Source of the DNA: Lentinula raphanica
Taxonomy: Eukaryota > Basidiomycota > Agaricomycetes > Agaricales > Omphalotaceae
NCBI GenBank assembly: GCA_027919835.1
Contig: JANVFP010000036.1
Coordinates: forward strand, 1 to 64,000
Length of the DNA stretch: 64,000 bases
Reading direction: 5' to 3'
The notes under the pieces are model-generated. The model saw nothing but the letters and a program-made list of their open reading frames with translations. It was not told where the DNA came from and made no database searches. Positions 11,629 through 24,536 of the stretch are shown here, piece by piece. Each line of letters begins with the position of its first letter. Within the stretch, counting starts at the first letter, position 1. A program made the position numbers and the translations under genes.

Positions 11629-13780
11629 TCAAGTCTCAATGGTGATGACACCACCTGAACCAATAAGTCCTGTGTTCAATTGTGAGTTACAAGTTATGAA
11701 AAATAAAGATTCAGTTGCAGAAACAGATGTTCACAATCAACTATTATCCTATAACACTCACTTTGTTCATCCTTGTGTATAATAGTCCGATAGTTCAGAG
11801 CTGCTAAAAGGGAATTAACATATACTAGATGGTAAAGAGCAGGTCAGATAATCTGTTTCCAAATTCAAAAGTGCAAATAAATTCTGACATCTGCCAATAC
11901 AGAAAAAGATGCCAAGGTTGACAAGGGTGTTGGGAGCAAGGATAGTCTACATATTATGGGTGACAACATGTAGCATGAGTGCATGAATATAGAAAGTAAT
12001 TAATGACATACAGCACAGGCAGCAGCAATTGCAGTGATACTGGAATGAAGTTCAGCATAGGATGGAGCAGATCAAGATAAGTAGAAAATCACGTTTGAAG
12101 CATCCCACAATTGACTATGAACACAATCTAAATATTGAGTTGTCCTGAGCTCAAGTCCACAGTGTTCTGAAAAATATCTTTATTACCAGTTTATTGATGA
12201 TTGTATCTGTTCTGAGATCAAAACATGAAGTCAGTTATATTACTCAGAATAGCAAGCCACTGAGACAGTGAAACTTGTCAGAGATTTACCTATGAATGCC
12301 AGTTTTAGAGACTTTGAGTATAAAGATTGAAGCACAAGATATATAAGCATCAATTATTGCTGCAAGTAAGTAGCTAATAATGTCAAGACCCTGTAGATTG
12401 AAGGTTCTGTCAGAGATGAATTTGAACATTGCTGAAAGAATTCAATTTGAGTATACCTTTGACTCCACTGAGATCTGAGCAAATTTCTTGATCTGTATGG
12501 AGCTAGTAATGTTAGAGGAAAGAATCAATTTTCTAGTTCAAGTTTTCCTGCCTGAAGCACTTGAAAAAACTGCTTACCCTTGCACAGCATAGACTAATAT
12601 AGATTATCAATTTTTCATGTGATTTGAACGATAGGTAAATTAGGATTTACCAAAGACAGTAGCTAATGATTACAATTAGTGTTCAATGATTAAGATCAAA
12701 AAAAAGTACAACATACTAAATTCAACCAGGATCAAGATAATCTTCAGACCAATTAGCTCTTTCAGTGAGAGAAAGATACTAGTGAAAGTTTCAACATACT
12801 GCAATTGCAAGAATCCATTTGAGTCTTTGACCTACTACAGGTAAAGCAATTGTAATTTATTTCTGACCAATTTGGAAAAAGCTCAGTGAGTCAACTCACA
12901 CTTCCATATTCTGTAAACAAAGAAACTATATGATAATGCAGTGAGTTAAATGATCAAGAAACTGGATGGTGTTTCCTTACCCTTGTGTTAACACAGCTAC
13001 AAAGTTCTATGACAGAGGTTAGTAACTGATGAAGGACTCTCAAAGATATTTTGAAAGGATACAGTGAGTAGAAGATCTGCCTATAATGAAGAATTCTTCA
13101 GTACATATTAAAGAACAAATTATCAATAAATGATAAATATATACACTTACTTTCAAACTCCTGCAAGGATGCATCAGTACATTAATAGCTCAAGACACAT
13201 TATTTGTTGACACATTGCATACCATAATACCTGTTCCAGGTGAAGGAGGTTCCCAAAATTTGTCACAAGGTAGTTATACACTAATAAATTATTAGTGTAT
13301 GCAGTAGTTATTATTTATAGCTGTAATCACAGGATTGTGTAATAAAAATCTGATGAAGAGTGTCACAAATCATGAGGATGACAACCTACAAAGCAATCAG
13401 AATTAATGAATGCTTTCTCATAAAATCAATGTGCCAACAGACATACTAGTACATGTAGAGGCCATTGAGCTTGATGATGCATATAGTAGTAAAATGTCTG
13501 AATGCAGGAAGCTATATGCCCAAACAAATAAAAAATCAGACTTAGTTTGTGGCTTTCATGAACTTGGTTATACTCCTTACCTCCATAAAGACTACACCAC
13601 AATAAGACAACAAGAAATGGTAGTATAGAGTTTCTGAAAACCATAAAATGCACTTACGCTGTTGAAATGATAGCTCCAAGCAAGGATGCACCAATGCTGG
13701 GAAAACATTAGTGTATATTGAACATTGTTGAGATGCAACAGACTCAACGTATTGTCAAGAGTAGTTAGAAATTGAGTCAT
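11629..13780 (-). pseudogene. DUF6534-type multi-pass membrane protein gene, copy B (possibly decayed)
   Basis: Paralogue of the gene at 6023-8164, starting at the ATG at 13780 and reaching the equivalent TGA at 11629-11631. The exons encoding IGASLIGAIIST, LYG, ASCIQTFYYYMHHQAQW and VNSLLAALNYR are almost unchanged from copy A. In the segment near 11820-11890 one frame reads DVRIYLHF, a stop, IWKQII, a stop, then VYVNSLLAALN; both stops are TGA, which CpG C-to-T change could make from Arg codons. I cannot exclude that these stops fall in introns. Confidence 0.6.
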
Positions 13781-14855
13781 GAACAATGAGTGGATAATGA
13801 TAACTTAATATCATGAAGCAGTTGCACTTTAATACTGACTCTAAGACTTGGCTCAGATCTCTGTAAGGTAGGATTGGAGTGAACACAATCCAACAAAATA
13901 TACAGGATTTATCAAACACAGGTGTCAGTTGCATTAGGTGTATGATGAAATCATTATTCATGAGCATATAAGTCTCACTTGAGATGTGTGTGCCTCTCTT
14001 TCTCTATATCCATCTCTGAAGTTGCTGACTTACCGGCCATATGGGCTATGGCCCATAAAGAATTCTACCAAGATAACAGATACCAAGCCAAGTTAGCACA
14101 TACTTACAGTAAGCACTTAGGTATACTAGGGTGTATTAGCCTTTACCATTGAAATTCATTGCTATGAGCTGATAAAAGCACACCTATGTATCATCAGTTT
14201 GAGATACTAGGAGGCAGAGACTAAAGTCAACTAACCTATCAACTTGCATTTTTCAGAAACAGATTAGAAGTATCATTGAGGATAGATCTGCAACTTTACC
14301 AACTTATGACAGTTGACAGAAGGATACTCATCTCTAGTATATCACTCTACTCCATAGGCAACAATTGATTCATGTATAAGAAGATGGGCAGTCTGTTGCA
14401 GACATTGTCTGTATTACATAGCTGTCAATATGATATACTTACTCTCAATGGTGGGTGTTACAATTCAAGGCATTGATTAGATAGTAATGGTTGAAGTTGG
14501 TGATTTGGATGTTGATTTAAATTTTTTAGAGTTACTAACTTATATCAAAAGGAGTAAATCAGCTTCAAAACTGGCACTGAATCAAATCTAACTGTTGAAT
14601 CAACTACATGAGTTGATTTGACAAAGTGGATTCTGATTTTTGCACTGTTTCTAAGTAAAACCATGGATTCATATACTTACATATTTGATATATATTTTGC
14701 ATTTCCTAAATTCCCATGGTTTACCCAATGATACTTCCACTGTGACTTCTGTGGATGCTAAATAGTGACCAGCCTTGATTGATTTTTTTCTCAAGTTCAC
14801 TCAAGAATATTGTTGGATTCTGTGGATATGAATTTGAATCCAATATATGTGGCTC

Positions 14856-15458
14856 ATTACTTCTAATTGTGAATCATGATGATGCCCAGTGAAAATCACA
14901 TCGAGTGAGATCGGGTGAGAAAATGTGTAGTTGTGTCACTTGACATGAATCATTCTCATTTGAAATATGAGGCTCTACAGATGAGATTTCGGATGAGATC
15001 ATTTACCATAGTCATCTTGTTCTGTTGTATGTTGAGCCCGATCAGCCTATTTCTAGGCTGTTCTCTTTGCTGCACCTGCTCATTGTATTTGTTGCTTCAT
15101 ATTGGTTCACAATGATTAAGAATAGTAAAGAATGGTCATTTTTATTGCTAAACTAATAGCTATACTGTTGGCCCAAACAGTGTATATACATTGTACAATA
15201 GCCTTAGGCCTATGCATAAGACAAGAACAGGCTTTTTTTGTCTCATTGGTTCCAAATCATATTTGCTGAATCTGATGAGTAAAGCAAGATGTGTGGTCAA
15301 AGTTAGAACAAAATTCAGGATTGATTCGGATGTTTTAATCAACCCAGAATCAGCCTTTGAACCAACATTCAAATCATAAATTTTGACCATTCCTGAATGG
15401 AAGAAGATTGTACAAATCCATTATGAGTCCCTTGAAGGTTTAGGAAGCCTCGCAGATA
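14856..15458. other. Intergenic, no gene recognised
   Basis: Transition from the CpG-poor block to ordinary gene-bearing sequence. Short open frames only; nothing recognised. Confidence 0.4.
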
Positions 15459-17007
15459 TCAACGGGGGCAAACTACAAGATCCGGGGCAGCGACACCTGT
15501 ATCAGTTTTGTTAGTCTGAGTCGAGGAGTATAAGTCTCTGTCAGCATTCACCATGCATGAATAGCAGACCTCGGTCGGAGTCATGAACAATTGAAGTAGA
15601 ACCAGATACAATGTTACCGTCATCTTCGAACACCTAAGATTTGAAGAACAATGATGAATCGAGTCGTTAGACAGTTATGGGCGCATTCGATGGAAATATT
15701 ATAGCTAATACTAACTTTTTCAACCGTATATTTCTCGCCATAGAAGGAGCTTGGTCCAAGATTTGCTGAAATTTTGAAAGCTGCGACGGGTGATCTGTGT
15801 TTCGGGTTCTTGGTTAGATGCTCTATGATATCTTGAGCTCTGGGAAAAGCTGTCACACAGTTAATAGCTTGATTGTATGCGAACCCGCTCACAAACCTGC
15901 AGCCCATATACTTCCTTTATTATCCAAAGAGATGTTATCTAGTAGTTGTCCTAGTAGCCTCACCCATCAGACAACGAGGAGATGACCCAGTATCAAGGGC
16001 ATACCAAGAGGAACAACGTCCGTGAGCAATAGAGATTCGTCTTCCTGTCTTTCGAAGATAGATACTGCTCCACCCAAATTACTCGCCACGTATACGGTAC
16101 CATTCGAAGCTTTGGCGATTCCATTATTAGAGTGCAATCCAGTAGCGACAATCTTGCATCCACGCTCCAGATGGCAGTAGCCCACCGTATTTGACGCGAA
16201 GAATGCGTTCCGTATCAGTCGAGCCTGATCATCGCAGCGAGTCAAGTTCAGTCAGGAGGACTCAGGACGAAGATATCAAGAATCAACATACGTGACCAGT
16301 CTTGATACTATGATCGTTGGTGAAGAAGAAACCTCTTCCATCAGCGTCTCCTGCGATATCGTTCGGGGTTATTATAGCGGGATCTTGAACGGTTTTTACA
16401 TGGAACAGCCGGTCTCCAGATACTGTCGTCTTGAAAACTTCAATGACCGAATCCGCACCAACGACTCTTGCATCTTGACAGTCAGGGGGAGCGCGATGAT
16501 TGACGAGATAGACGAAGAGTTCGTTCGGATTCAAGGCAGACGGGACTACATCCATGCCATGCATGGATATCGGTTGATCACTGACGAAGTTTTCGAGCTG
16601 TAGTCGAGTGATCTTCGAGGTGGCCGGATCGAAAGTCGCGACATAATCCTCGCTGGATCTTCCATGGGGGTTGAGCTGGTCCATTGCAGGGGTCCAAGCG
16701 AGTCTGCTTTCCGGAGTTGAGCAAGCTAAGTAGATAACGCCGGAAGGCTGATGCAATACGACCTCTGGGTGTAGAAGACACGGTGAAAATGAGCCTGACG
16801 AGTACAGTAGGAGCGAGATAGATAGAAACGCGTACTTTCGCATGCCTGTAGCTCTGGAAACTTCTTACAACGATTGATGTCCAACCCAAATGTTTGAACA
16901 GTACGAAATACGCCCAGGACTTTGATCAAGGGACTGAGATATAGCTGATATGTGACGGCAAGGAGGGCAAAGACGACGCCTAGGAGGATGGGTACGAGAC
17001 GAGCCAT
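15459..17007 (-). CDS. Paraoxonase/arylesterase-like (SGL-type beta-propeller) protein
   Basis: Seven exons join in frame to 386 aa: 17007-16836, 16764-16292, 16224-16005, 15938-15897, 15849-15716, 15633-15552 and 15496-15459, all with GT...AG introns. The N-terminus has an uncleaved-looking hydrophobic anchor (VPILLGVVFALLAVTYQLYL). The body matches the paraoxonase/arylesterase six-bladed propeller: GVIYLACST, VATFDPATSKITRLQL, SMHGMDVV, VYLVNHR, DPAIITPNDIAGDADGRGFFFTND (the family's metal-binding Asn/Asp stretch), LHSNNGIA, VPLDNISLD, and a C-terminus LLFMHGVAAPDLVVC. In animals this family hydrolyses lactones and aryl esters; the fungal substrate is unknown. It looks intact. Confidence 0.85.
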
Positions 17008-17520
17008 GGATGTTCGAGAGAAGTCGATTGGATGAGGGGCATGTATTTATTGTTTGGCAAATTGGCAATTCATTGAAATCACGTTGAAGTCGTTTGCGCT
17101 CCTATGTCACTGTGGGTGGCTCAGGGCTGTGGGTGGCTCTCCGAGGTCTCCTTCAATGTCCGCGAAATTGATTGATAGTGGAGGCTGGCGTTGAGCGCTG
17201 CTGGGCGACATGTTTCATGTATGAAGGACGGCATGTTTGTTGGAGAAAATTTGTGAGTAGTGAAGCTCTTAGCTAGAACTAATATATAGGAAGACAAGGC
17301 GGAATGAGATACCGAATAAGGAAATTCTGTATTGACGAAATTGAGGTCATGGGTCGTCCACTCTTCTCAGCCTATAAGTACCATCACCATCACTTATAAC
17401 GAATTCTCGATACTATCTCTCACCCTCACCAACGACTCACAGGTCTCGATGAGCTCTAATAACTTGCTTACAACCATACAGTTCGGTACAGCCTTCACAG
17501 CCGCTAAATGAGCTCAAGTT
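17008..17520. other. Divergent intergenic region between the paraoxonase-like gene and SSP-1
   Basis: Holds the upstream regions of two genes that point away from each other. No further gene recognised. A TATA-like CATATAAG lies at 17527-17534, about 50 nt before the shared inverted-repeat motif of SSP-1. Confidence 0.45.
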
Positions 17521-17580
17521 TAAACCCATATAAGTCGGTGCCCGTAGAAAATTCCTTTTCTCTCGCCCCTCCACGAAAGA

Positions 17581-17595
17581 AAGAGCTGGTCTCTT
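17581..17595 (+). promoter_or_regulatory. Family inverted-repeat motif AAGAGCTGGTCTCTT upstream of SSP-1
   Basis: Lies 84 nt before the ATG. The arms AAGAG and CTCTT are complementary around CTGGT. Here the flanks extend the pairing (CACGAAAG before, CTTTCGTG across the right arm). It recurs with little change upstream of all eight paralogues, while the surrounding sequence does not. Confidence 0.75.
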
Positions 17596-17679
17596 TCGTG
17601 AACCGTATCGCAAGCTTCATAGGCATCGACATCGATCTATCACTTCCCTCGCACGCTATCCTCGCTGACGAGCTTCATC

Positions 17680-18530
17680 ATGCTTCATTACCACAAAGTC
17701 CTCACTGTTGTCCTTGCTTCCGGGGTTGCTTCTGTACTTTCCGTCCCCGTCTCTGTCCACGTTTCTGGGCATGGGGCTGTCTCGACATCTGACGCGCGCG
17801 CAAATGCTGTTACTGAATCTAAGATGGCTAGTTCTCTGTCAATTCCAAGCCAATTTGGTCATTCAACCGAAATCAGTCGTCAACCGACCTTAGTCGTTCG
17901 AGCACAGAAGGATTGGAGTAAGTTTCATCTCTGATATTATAACCTTCTGCTTGCCACATTGGGCTGACGTTCGCCACCGCCTTTGTGCGCATGTAGAAAC
18001 AATCCAGCAAGAGTTGACAGCGCGATATGGACATCGAATGGTAGACACTTCTCAGAGCATAGAGACAATTGCGAGTTCGTTAAGCTTTTTCGATGGAGAA
18101 AAGAAGCAAAGTTGATGTCTCTTTGATATAGATAGTTTAGCATCATATGAAATACAGCAAAAGGTGGACGAGTTCATCGCTAGGCCTCAACCCCATCAAC
18201 CGTACCAAGAACAGGAAGTCAAACGATTACTCGGTTGGCTTCAATTTGGCCCCGAAGATGATGATCTGAAGAATCTTTTCATTCATGTTGTGGACGGATA
18301 CATCAATCCAAAAGGCCATGGTACCAATGGTCAGTCCCTTTCTTTACATCTTCCAATGCTGGTGGGCCCGGCCATTCCTCCTCTTTCTTGGCTCTTCAAG
18401 TTGGATTGATGATTTTGTACCTATTACAGAAATAGATCACCTCACAAACAACATGGGTGCTTTGAACTTCGAAGGCGACCCTAGTGGTAGTGGTAGTGGT
18501 AGTGGTTCGAGACCCGCAGGTCGTCGCTGA
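17680..18530 (+). CDS. SSP-1: small secreted protein, family member 1
   Basis: Four exons (17680-17917, 17997-18074, 18141-18329, 18430-18530) join to 201 aa with every intron in phase 1. Residues 1-22 form a signal peptide (VLTVVLASGVASVLSVP). Then comes a Ser-rich variable stretch, a short exon ending SQSIETIA, and a helical, charged core beginning YEIQQKVDEF and including KRLLGWL. The tail is SGSGSGSGS followed by RPAGRR. The family is not one I recognise. The same architecture recurs seven more times on this strand, which supports the splicing. Secretion is inferred from the signal peptide; no function is evident. Confidence 0.75.
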
Positions 18531-18774
18531 ACATTCTCCTGTCAAATGAGAATGATCGAGAACGAAGAACGAGAGCAGATCTCAACGCGCCTTGTCAGGA
18601 CTCGAAGATCTGATGAGGGGAACGAACTTTGCGGACAGGCTACAGCACGAATGGCGGTGGTTTGAGATACACAGGTCGTGGCTAGTTATTCTCCTGTCAA
18701 TCGAGGTTGAAGAACGAGCCAGTACTAATAAGCTAGGTTAAAAATGTGTTCATCTTCGTTCAATGTATTCTTGC

Positions 18775-18814
18775 GTATGGCTCCGTGTGTAGCAAGCGCC
18801 CTGGAATAAACATC
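18775..18814 (+). promoter_or_regulatory. Shared downstream element of SSP-1
   Basis: The sequence TGTGTAGCAAGCGCCCTGGAATAAACATC is a variant of a block found about 100-250 nt after the stop of most family members, led by TTCTTGCGTA. Likely 3' UTR or polyadenylation region. Confidence 0.55.
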
Positions 18815-19035
18815 AAGTGTGTCTCAACGTAGAGGATTGACCATAAGCCAGTGCCAAATTCAAAAAAATCCCGGCTACTAAGGTCTGAAATCGAATCCAT
18901 TAGATCATGAAAACGTTGCCTGTGCAAGTCGGAAACAAACAATAAACGAACGATGTAGGGTAATGACAGAGTCAAGATAACGAAAGAGTCAATATCCAAC
19001 ACCTAACTACTGCGTAAATTTAACACACTGGTCCT

Positions 19036-21316
19036 TCAAACCCGACCTGCTCCCTTTCCAGCCCTCTTCGCCCTCCACCTCGGTCCAATATTGATGACCA
19101 CCAGGACGATCGGCGTCAGCGCGGCGCACACACAGCCCAAGAGCACAAATGTCCATCCCGTGCTGATAGCGTTCGCAATAAGGTCGATTACTGAAACGAA
19201 AACGGCGCCGAGAGTTCCTCGGAAGAGATTGTTCTGTATCAGTGTAAAGATAGAATTCTTGGCATGAGAGAATGGCATTGGACTCACGCAGGCAGAGACG
19301 GAAGAGCTTTGGGTGGGTAGGAGGTCAACGACAAACGTCGCGGTTGCGTTTAGGATGATGATGGCGATGTAGCCCACTGACGATGAATGAGGTGAAACTT
19401 GAGAATGTGCAGCAAGTGTCAAATCTGAAGTTTCTCACCGATGAACTGCAATATCAATGGTGCACTTATGTGTACTTGTCGTTCAATGCACCAGCCGTAG
19501 CCAAGGTTGGACCCTACGAAGAATATCATGAAGAGGGGCACAAGACGCAGACGGGCCTGGGTGATGTAGATAGCGATGAGCAGAGGTAGACGACAACAAC
19601 GGTGAAAAGATGCATACCTTTTCAATTGGATAATCCTCATCGTATTTGCCTGTTTTCTGCTTTTCCCTAGGTTGATCAGTTCCCTCTACCCTCTCAAGCT
19701 CTCTCTTCCTCTCCACCTCCTTCGCCACTCTCTTAAACTCCCAATCCAGGATCCTCGCAGAAGAAAGACTCCCAAGAAACATCCCACCACCGATACTCAG
19801 GAAACATAACCCGACCTGCGTTTCGTCAAGGAACGGATACGCCGAAGCGAAAAGAGTGGAAATCGTAGCAGTGACGGCGTAGTACACTGCATTAACGATA
19901 CCGTTGAAGAAGAGGATGAGGACTATATCGAGATTTTTGAGGATCAAGAACGGGTTTTGGATCTTGAATCTCTTGTTCTTGTGCTGGGATGCGGATGGTA
20001 CAATTAATGGCCCCGCTCGTCCTCGACCGACGACACGGATAAGAGGTTGGTGAATGAAGGTGGTGGGAAGGCTTCCGTTGCCTACAATAGACCTCAGTGT
20101 TTCTGGAAGGAAGCTACGACGAACGAAGAAAGGACGATAGTTGAGCTGGAGAGAACATATATCTCAGAAATGAGAACTCACATGATGATAACCAGGAATG
20201 CGACGCCAGCAGATATACAAAGGAACCAGAATATGGACCTATGAGATCAAGCGTAAGACGAAGTCAGGCAAGAATCGTCAAGCTCGGCACCTCCATCCAA
20301 GCGTTCCGGCTAAAGCACCTCCTATAACTGGTCCTATGGCAGGGGCAAGCTGTGTTTCAGTGAGCGAACAGTGCAGCATGAATATCAGTCGAGCGAGACT
20401 TCGTCCAGTTGCAACCGTAACCTCACCAAAGGCCCACTCTGATATACACCGAAAAATCCACCCCTTTCAAATGGTTCTGCAATGTCGCCAATGACACCCG
20501 CGCCTGAGATTACATTGTTAGTGTATATGCTAGCATGAGAACCACCAATTGGACAAAGAAATCACCGAGTGCGATCGTACTGGCGGAGCCGGTAGACTGT
20601 AAGCATCGGAGTAGCAGAAGAAGCCAATAGTCCGATGTGGGGCATAGTGCGAGTCCGACGCAGGTGAGGGATAGAATGAGAAGACAGGATGCGTATATGA
20701 TTCGTCTGCCAACCTGGATAGCGAACAGAGATCAGGATCGTACAACAATTACTCGATGGAGATGCATACATAGTCTGCTAACGTTCCGAACAACATCGGC
20801 GCTGGAGTAGCATTAGAGCTTTGTTAAACAAGAGAAAGAAGTGTACACACAAATTCCTTGAAAGACCATGTACATGGTGACCTTTGGGAGTCAATCAGGT
20901 AAGTGAAGCAGACATGGAATAGTACAAGGACGCGACTCAACTGTAAGATTAATCAATTCAGTCGATTTATGGAATGCGTCTGCAATGGTGGGTATAGCAG
21001 GGACTACCGTCACTTGGTGAGCCATACTTCGCAGTTGAAGTAGCAACGAAGCTCACAGTAGACATTCGTTGTGAGCGGACTATGCAAAAGGGTTCAGATA
21101 AGGCGGCAAGGAGTTGAACTATTCGACGCACCTGAAGAGGCCCGACATCGCAATCAGCAGCACAAGGAACCACTTTTCTCGTTTCGTGTAGATACTATAA
21201 GGTTCGGAAATAACATGTTCGTTCGGTTGCTCTTGCTGGGTGACCGGAGCGATAGTGCTCGTTGTCGGAGGTAAAGATGAGCTACGTGCTGAGTCGAGGC
21301 TCCTTTCGTCGCCCAT
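19036..21316 (-). CDS. MFS transporter, DHA1 (drug:H+ antiporter, Qdr-like) family
   Basis: Multi-exon gene from the ATG at 21316 to the stop at 19036. The first exon gives a cytoplasmic Ser/Thr-rich N-terminus and TM1 (KWFLVLLIAMSGLF). Splicing then gives SPLTTNVYFPAIPTIA, typical of the DHA1 subfamily, followed by TMYMVFQG, LFGTLADYVGRR (MFS motif A), ASCLLILSLTCVGLALC and STGSASTIALGD. After the central loop come LPTTFIHQPLI, LILFFNGIVNAVYYAVTATI and VGLCFLSIGGGMFLGSL. The last exons give VGYIAIIILNATATFVVDLLPTQSSSVSAC, NNLFRGTLGAVFVSVID and a final TM. Probable plasma-membrane proton antiporter; substrate unknown. I did not place every exon edge. Confidence 0.88.
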
Positions 21317-23316
21317 CCTTCAAGTGCGAGTGATCAGAATATATGGGAGCCTGTGACAAATGTTGATTCTGAGTGTGGAGAGTCTTTTTGAACGTGTCTT
21401 GAACGCTTTGTATGTATTCGTGGATGATGTAGGTTGGATGCTTTGCAAAAGCTTTTGGTTTTTCTGGCAATGGAAAGAAGAGAATGCATCGAAAGGTCGT
21501 GGTTAAGTACTAAAATCGTTTCGGATGCATAACCGTTGATTGAAGTTGTGGAGAAATCTTATCTGATAATATGTGGTTAGATAAGATATCGGCTGGCGTG
21601 CGGCGTGCTGGAGCCTGGCATTGTCCGCGTTCAACCAGCGTTCAACGTTGTTCAACACCGTCGACGACAATGACGGTGGATATTTTCATCAGAGTTCGCT
21701 AATGCTCTTTACCTTTTCGGAAAAAGCTGCTCGAGGACATATCAGTCTTAGATTCCTCCAAAGTGAGTCGCTTCATCCTAGGCCTCATCGACATCCTTTA
21801 GATCACTTAGCATTTTGTTCTTACAGAACAGGATGAAATCAACCTGAGACTATACCTGACTTCTCGCCTGTCTTTGACATACTGGTTCGCTGCCCTCCCA
21901 ACATCGTCCTACCCTAAGCATGGCTAGTTGCCCAACTTCAACCTCGAGTGCGTCAAACGCTGGTCGGGCTCTGAAATTGTCGCTGCGTCTAGGTCCGACC
22001 CCGCTGTTTGGGTGATCCTGCAGCCCCAATGAATTACATCTATACCCGATTTACTTTCTACTATCGTCGACCTTAGGTCTTTCTTCATCATCACAACACC
22101 CTTGCTCGAAACCTATCGAAACTCGTTCGTTGGCGCTCACGGGTAAATGGACAAGATATTTGGAAGCTGTGCTCGATACTGGCTCGATATAGAAGCCGCC
22201 GCTGCTCTTGGACATGAGGCTACGTGCTGATGAGAGCATTGAGCGAGGGAAATCTTTTGACCCTCCTTTACAGTCCTTTACCCTCCTTTACCCCGAGTGT
22301 CTCCGTTGGAAGTTGCAGTGCTGGAGCTATGCACCCGTTGAGGGAATTACTCCCTAGCAATGAATTGGATCGGTGTTCCCTTTGCATAACGAAGCATAAA
22401 CGACCATCGCTGGCTATCGCCGCTACTCCCTCGAAATATGCGATGGGCCGATGGACATCTGATTTCGTCCTGACCTGTCTTCCGTAATTCTTTGCAACAC
22501 GAATTAACAAGAATTAACTCAATCGACTCGTTCGTACACTCCCAATCAAGTTCTGGCTTTTGAGGGGAAGAGGAGGGGAGAGGAGGGGACAGGTAGGGAC
22601 AGGTGAAGACCTGTGAAGACTCAGTCCTCTAACTCAATTAGTTCAACGCAGGGGGCCTTGAACACGGTGAAATCCTTGAATGTCATTCTGAGCCATATGT
22701 CCTCCCACCGGGTGGCACTATCATTCTTATCATGTCCGTCGTCCTCCCTCTTCACATCCTGTAGTCTATACATCTCCACCATCTGCACTTGACTGATCAG
22801 CGAACCGAGCCTCGTCGATGGTGAGCTATGGAAGAGCTGTTTTGCCTATCTCGTTATGATATCTCTGGCCCCTGGGCACTCCTTCAGGCTTCATCCGCGT
22901 AGGTGACTCGTGAGGGCTGACTCACTACCTTGTCGGCGTTGGATTATCTCGCTGGCACTAGCACTACATGGACACCCAACCTGAAGAGTGCGTCCGCCGT
23001 CCACAAGTGCATGGAGTTGGCTGCTGTCGGTTGAACTGTGTTCAATTCAATGAGCTTTTGTTTGAACCGTATCTTCGGGAGCTTCTGGGATCCTTCGCCT
23101 GCTTTCGCAAATTCCCGGTTGTTGATAGGTATCATCAGACCCTCAATTATCGTCGACCTCTGATAGCCTCTGATGTACTGACTGATGAGCTTGAACCAAC
23201 CGCTCAAACAGCTCAAAATCCATACGATCGGGTACAGCATTCACAGCCCCGCTATCCAAGTTACACATAAACCCTGCACGTACAAACATCGTGTCCTCTT
23301 GCCCACCCCACAAAAA
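21317..23316. other. Intergenic, about 2 kb, no gene recognised
   Basis: Short open frames only. A purine-rich tract (GAGGGGAAGAGGAGGGGAG and on) spans about 22560-22615. TCCTTTAC words repeat near 22262-22290. The right end is the SSP-2 upstream region with a TATA-like ACATAAAC at about 23267. Confidence 0.45.
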
Positions 23317-23331
23317 AAGAGCTGGTCTCTT
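23317..23331 (+). promoter_or_regulatory. Family inverted-repeat motif upstream of SSP-2
   Basis: AAGAGCTGGTCTCTT, 91 nt before the ATG, inside a longer AAAAAAAGAG...CTCTTTT pairing and preceded by a CCCACCCCAC tract. Confidence 0.75.
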
Positions 23332-23422
23332 TTGCGAAACGTAACACAAGTTCTGCAGACACCAAACACCCACTATCTATTCAACATTCTATCACAACTT
23401 CTTCTTCGAGTCTACGTTTATC

Positions 23423-24405
23423 ATGGTCCATTTCAAGTATCAAGTCCTCACTGTTCTTCTTGCCTCCGGAGTTGTTTCTGTGCTTTCCGCCCCCGTCTCT
23501 GGTTCCGGGTCTGGGACTGTCTTGCCACCAGTATATGACGAGGGTCGTCCTTCAACCGGTGATACTGAGATGACCGACGCTATTCCTGGCAGTAATCCAA
23601 GAAACCCAGGATCGCGTGGTCGGCGGCCGCTGGGGCCTGACCCTCTGCGAGCTGGACAAGCTATGCAACAGGGGCAGCAGCAGCGAGAGCGGAATTGGCG
23701 TAGTAAGTTTATCAATGTATTGTCTTGTGTCGGGCTGACGACAGCTCCACCTTGAAAACAGTTTTCCGAAGCTCCCAAGTGCAAAACAAAAACCGTCCCG
23801 GTCGCCAAATATCGATTGAAAGTAAGTTTCGTCTCTAGCGGCTGTTGACACTCATTCGATTTCACCTTTGCAACTTTCAGACATTGGAAGAAGGGTGATT
23901 TCGAAATATAGTGGTGATCTCCACACATTGGACACTGCGCAGAGTATCGAGAACGCTGCAGGTTCGTTGGAACTTTTTCAACAATGAGGTCATGCCAACT
24001 ACATAGCGGATTATCGTTCCAAATACTAGCTCTCTTGCCAGGATCCTGTCGCAACATACAGCAAAAAGTGTCCGAGTTTTTGAAATCCTCTCATACCCCT
24101 GAACGTGAAGAAGATGTGAAAAAGGCACTCGCTTTGCTTCACAAATATCCTGACGATCAAGTTTTGAGAATCTGGCTTGACTATGTGTTGGACCCCGCAA
24201 CCGATAAACAAATCTGTCAGTCACTTGTGCTTTCCTCATTTTCTATCATGCATAACTTTCTTCTTGCTTTTTTCGAATCTGAGACTGAGCAATCTTGTTC
24301 ACAGCACTCGAAGATTTAATGAACAAAATGTCGATCAGTGGTCCCAGTGCTGGCAGCGCTGGTAGTAGCTCGCAACCGAGCTCGATGCCCACAGGTCGTG
24401 GATGA
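23423..24405 (+). CDS. SSP-2: small secreted protein, family member 2
   Basis: Five exons (23423-23702, 23762-23821, 23881-23961, 24042-24215, 24305-24405) join to 231 aa, all introns phase 1. Signal peptide VLTVLLASGVVSVLSAP, then a low-complexity Gly/Pro/Arg/Gln-rich stretch. The second exon (60 nt) is an extra module not seen in SSP-1. The third ends in AQSIENAAG, matching SQSIETIA of SSP-1. The core starts NIQQKVSEFLK and includes KKALALLHKYPDD and LDYVLD. The tail is Ser/Gly-rich and ends MPTGRG, comparable to RPAGRR in SSP-1. Function unknown. Confidence 0.75.
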
Positions 24406-24494
24406 AACCTTAGGCTTGTCATTGGAGAATGAAGAAAGCGAGTGCATCAGTAGGAAGTTCTGTTTGTTTGTTCAGTTCTACAGAATTCTTCTTG

Positions 24495-24536
24495 CGTACG
24501 GTTCTGCATGTAGCAAAGGCCCTGGAATATACATCG
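24495..24536 (+). promoter_or_regulatory. Shared downstream element of SSP-2
   Basis: TTGCGTACGGTTCTG followed by TGTAGCAAAGGCCCTGGAAT, about 90-130 nt past the stop. Same block as after SSP-1, SSP-3, SSP-6, SSP-7 and SSP-8. Confidence 0.6.

Larger units (their letters stand above)
10933..14855. repeat. Large direct repeat, unit B
   Basis: Second copy of the unit at 5808-10413, same orientation, and CpG-poor. It carries its own private insertion (the MITE at 11125-11596). Many exon-like blocks are nearly identical between units while intron-like blocks differ more, consistent with a once-functional gene in each unit. Confidence 0.88.

Noticed and set aside
17508..17792. 94-aa frame overlapping the SSP-1 start
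   Set aside because: Covers the promoter motif and reads SSP-1 exon 1 in the wrong frame; the exon plan shared by eight paralogues favours the ATG at 17680.
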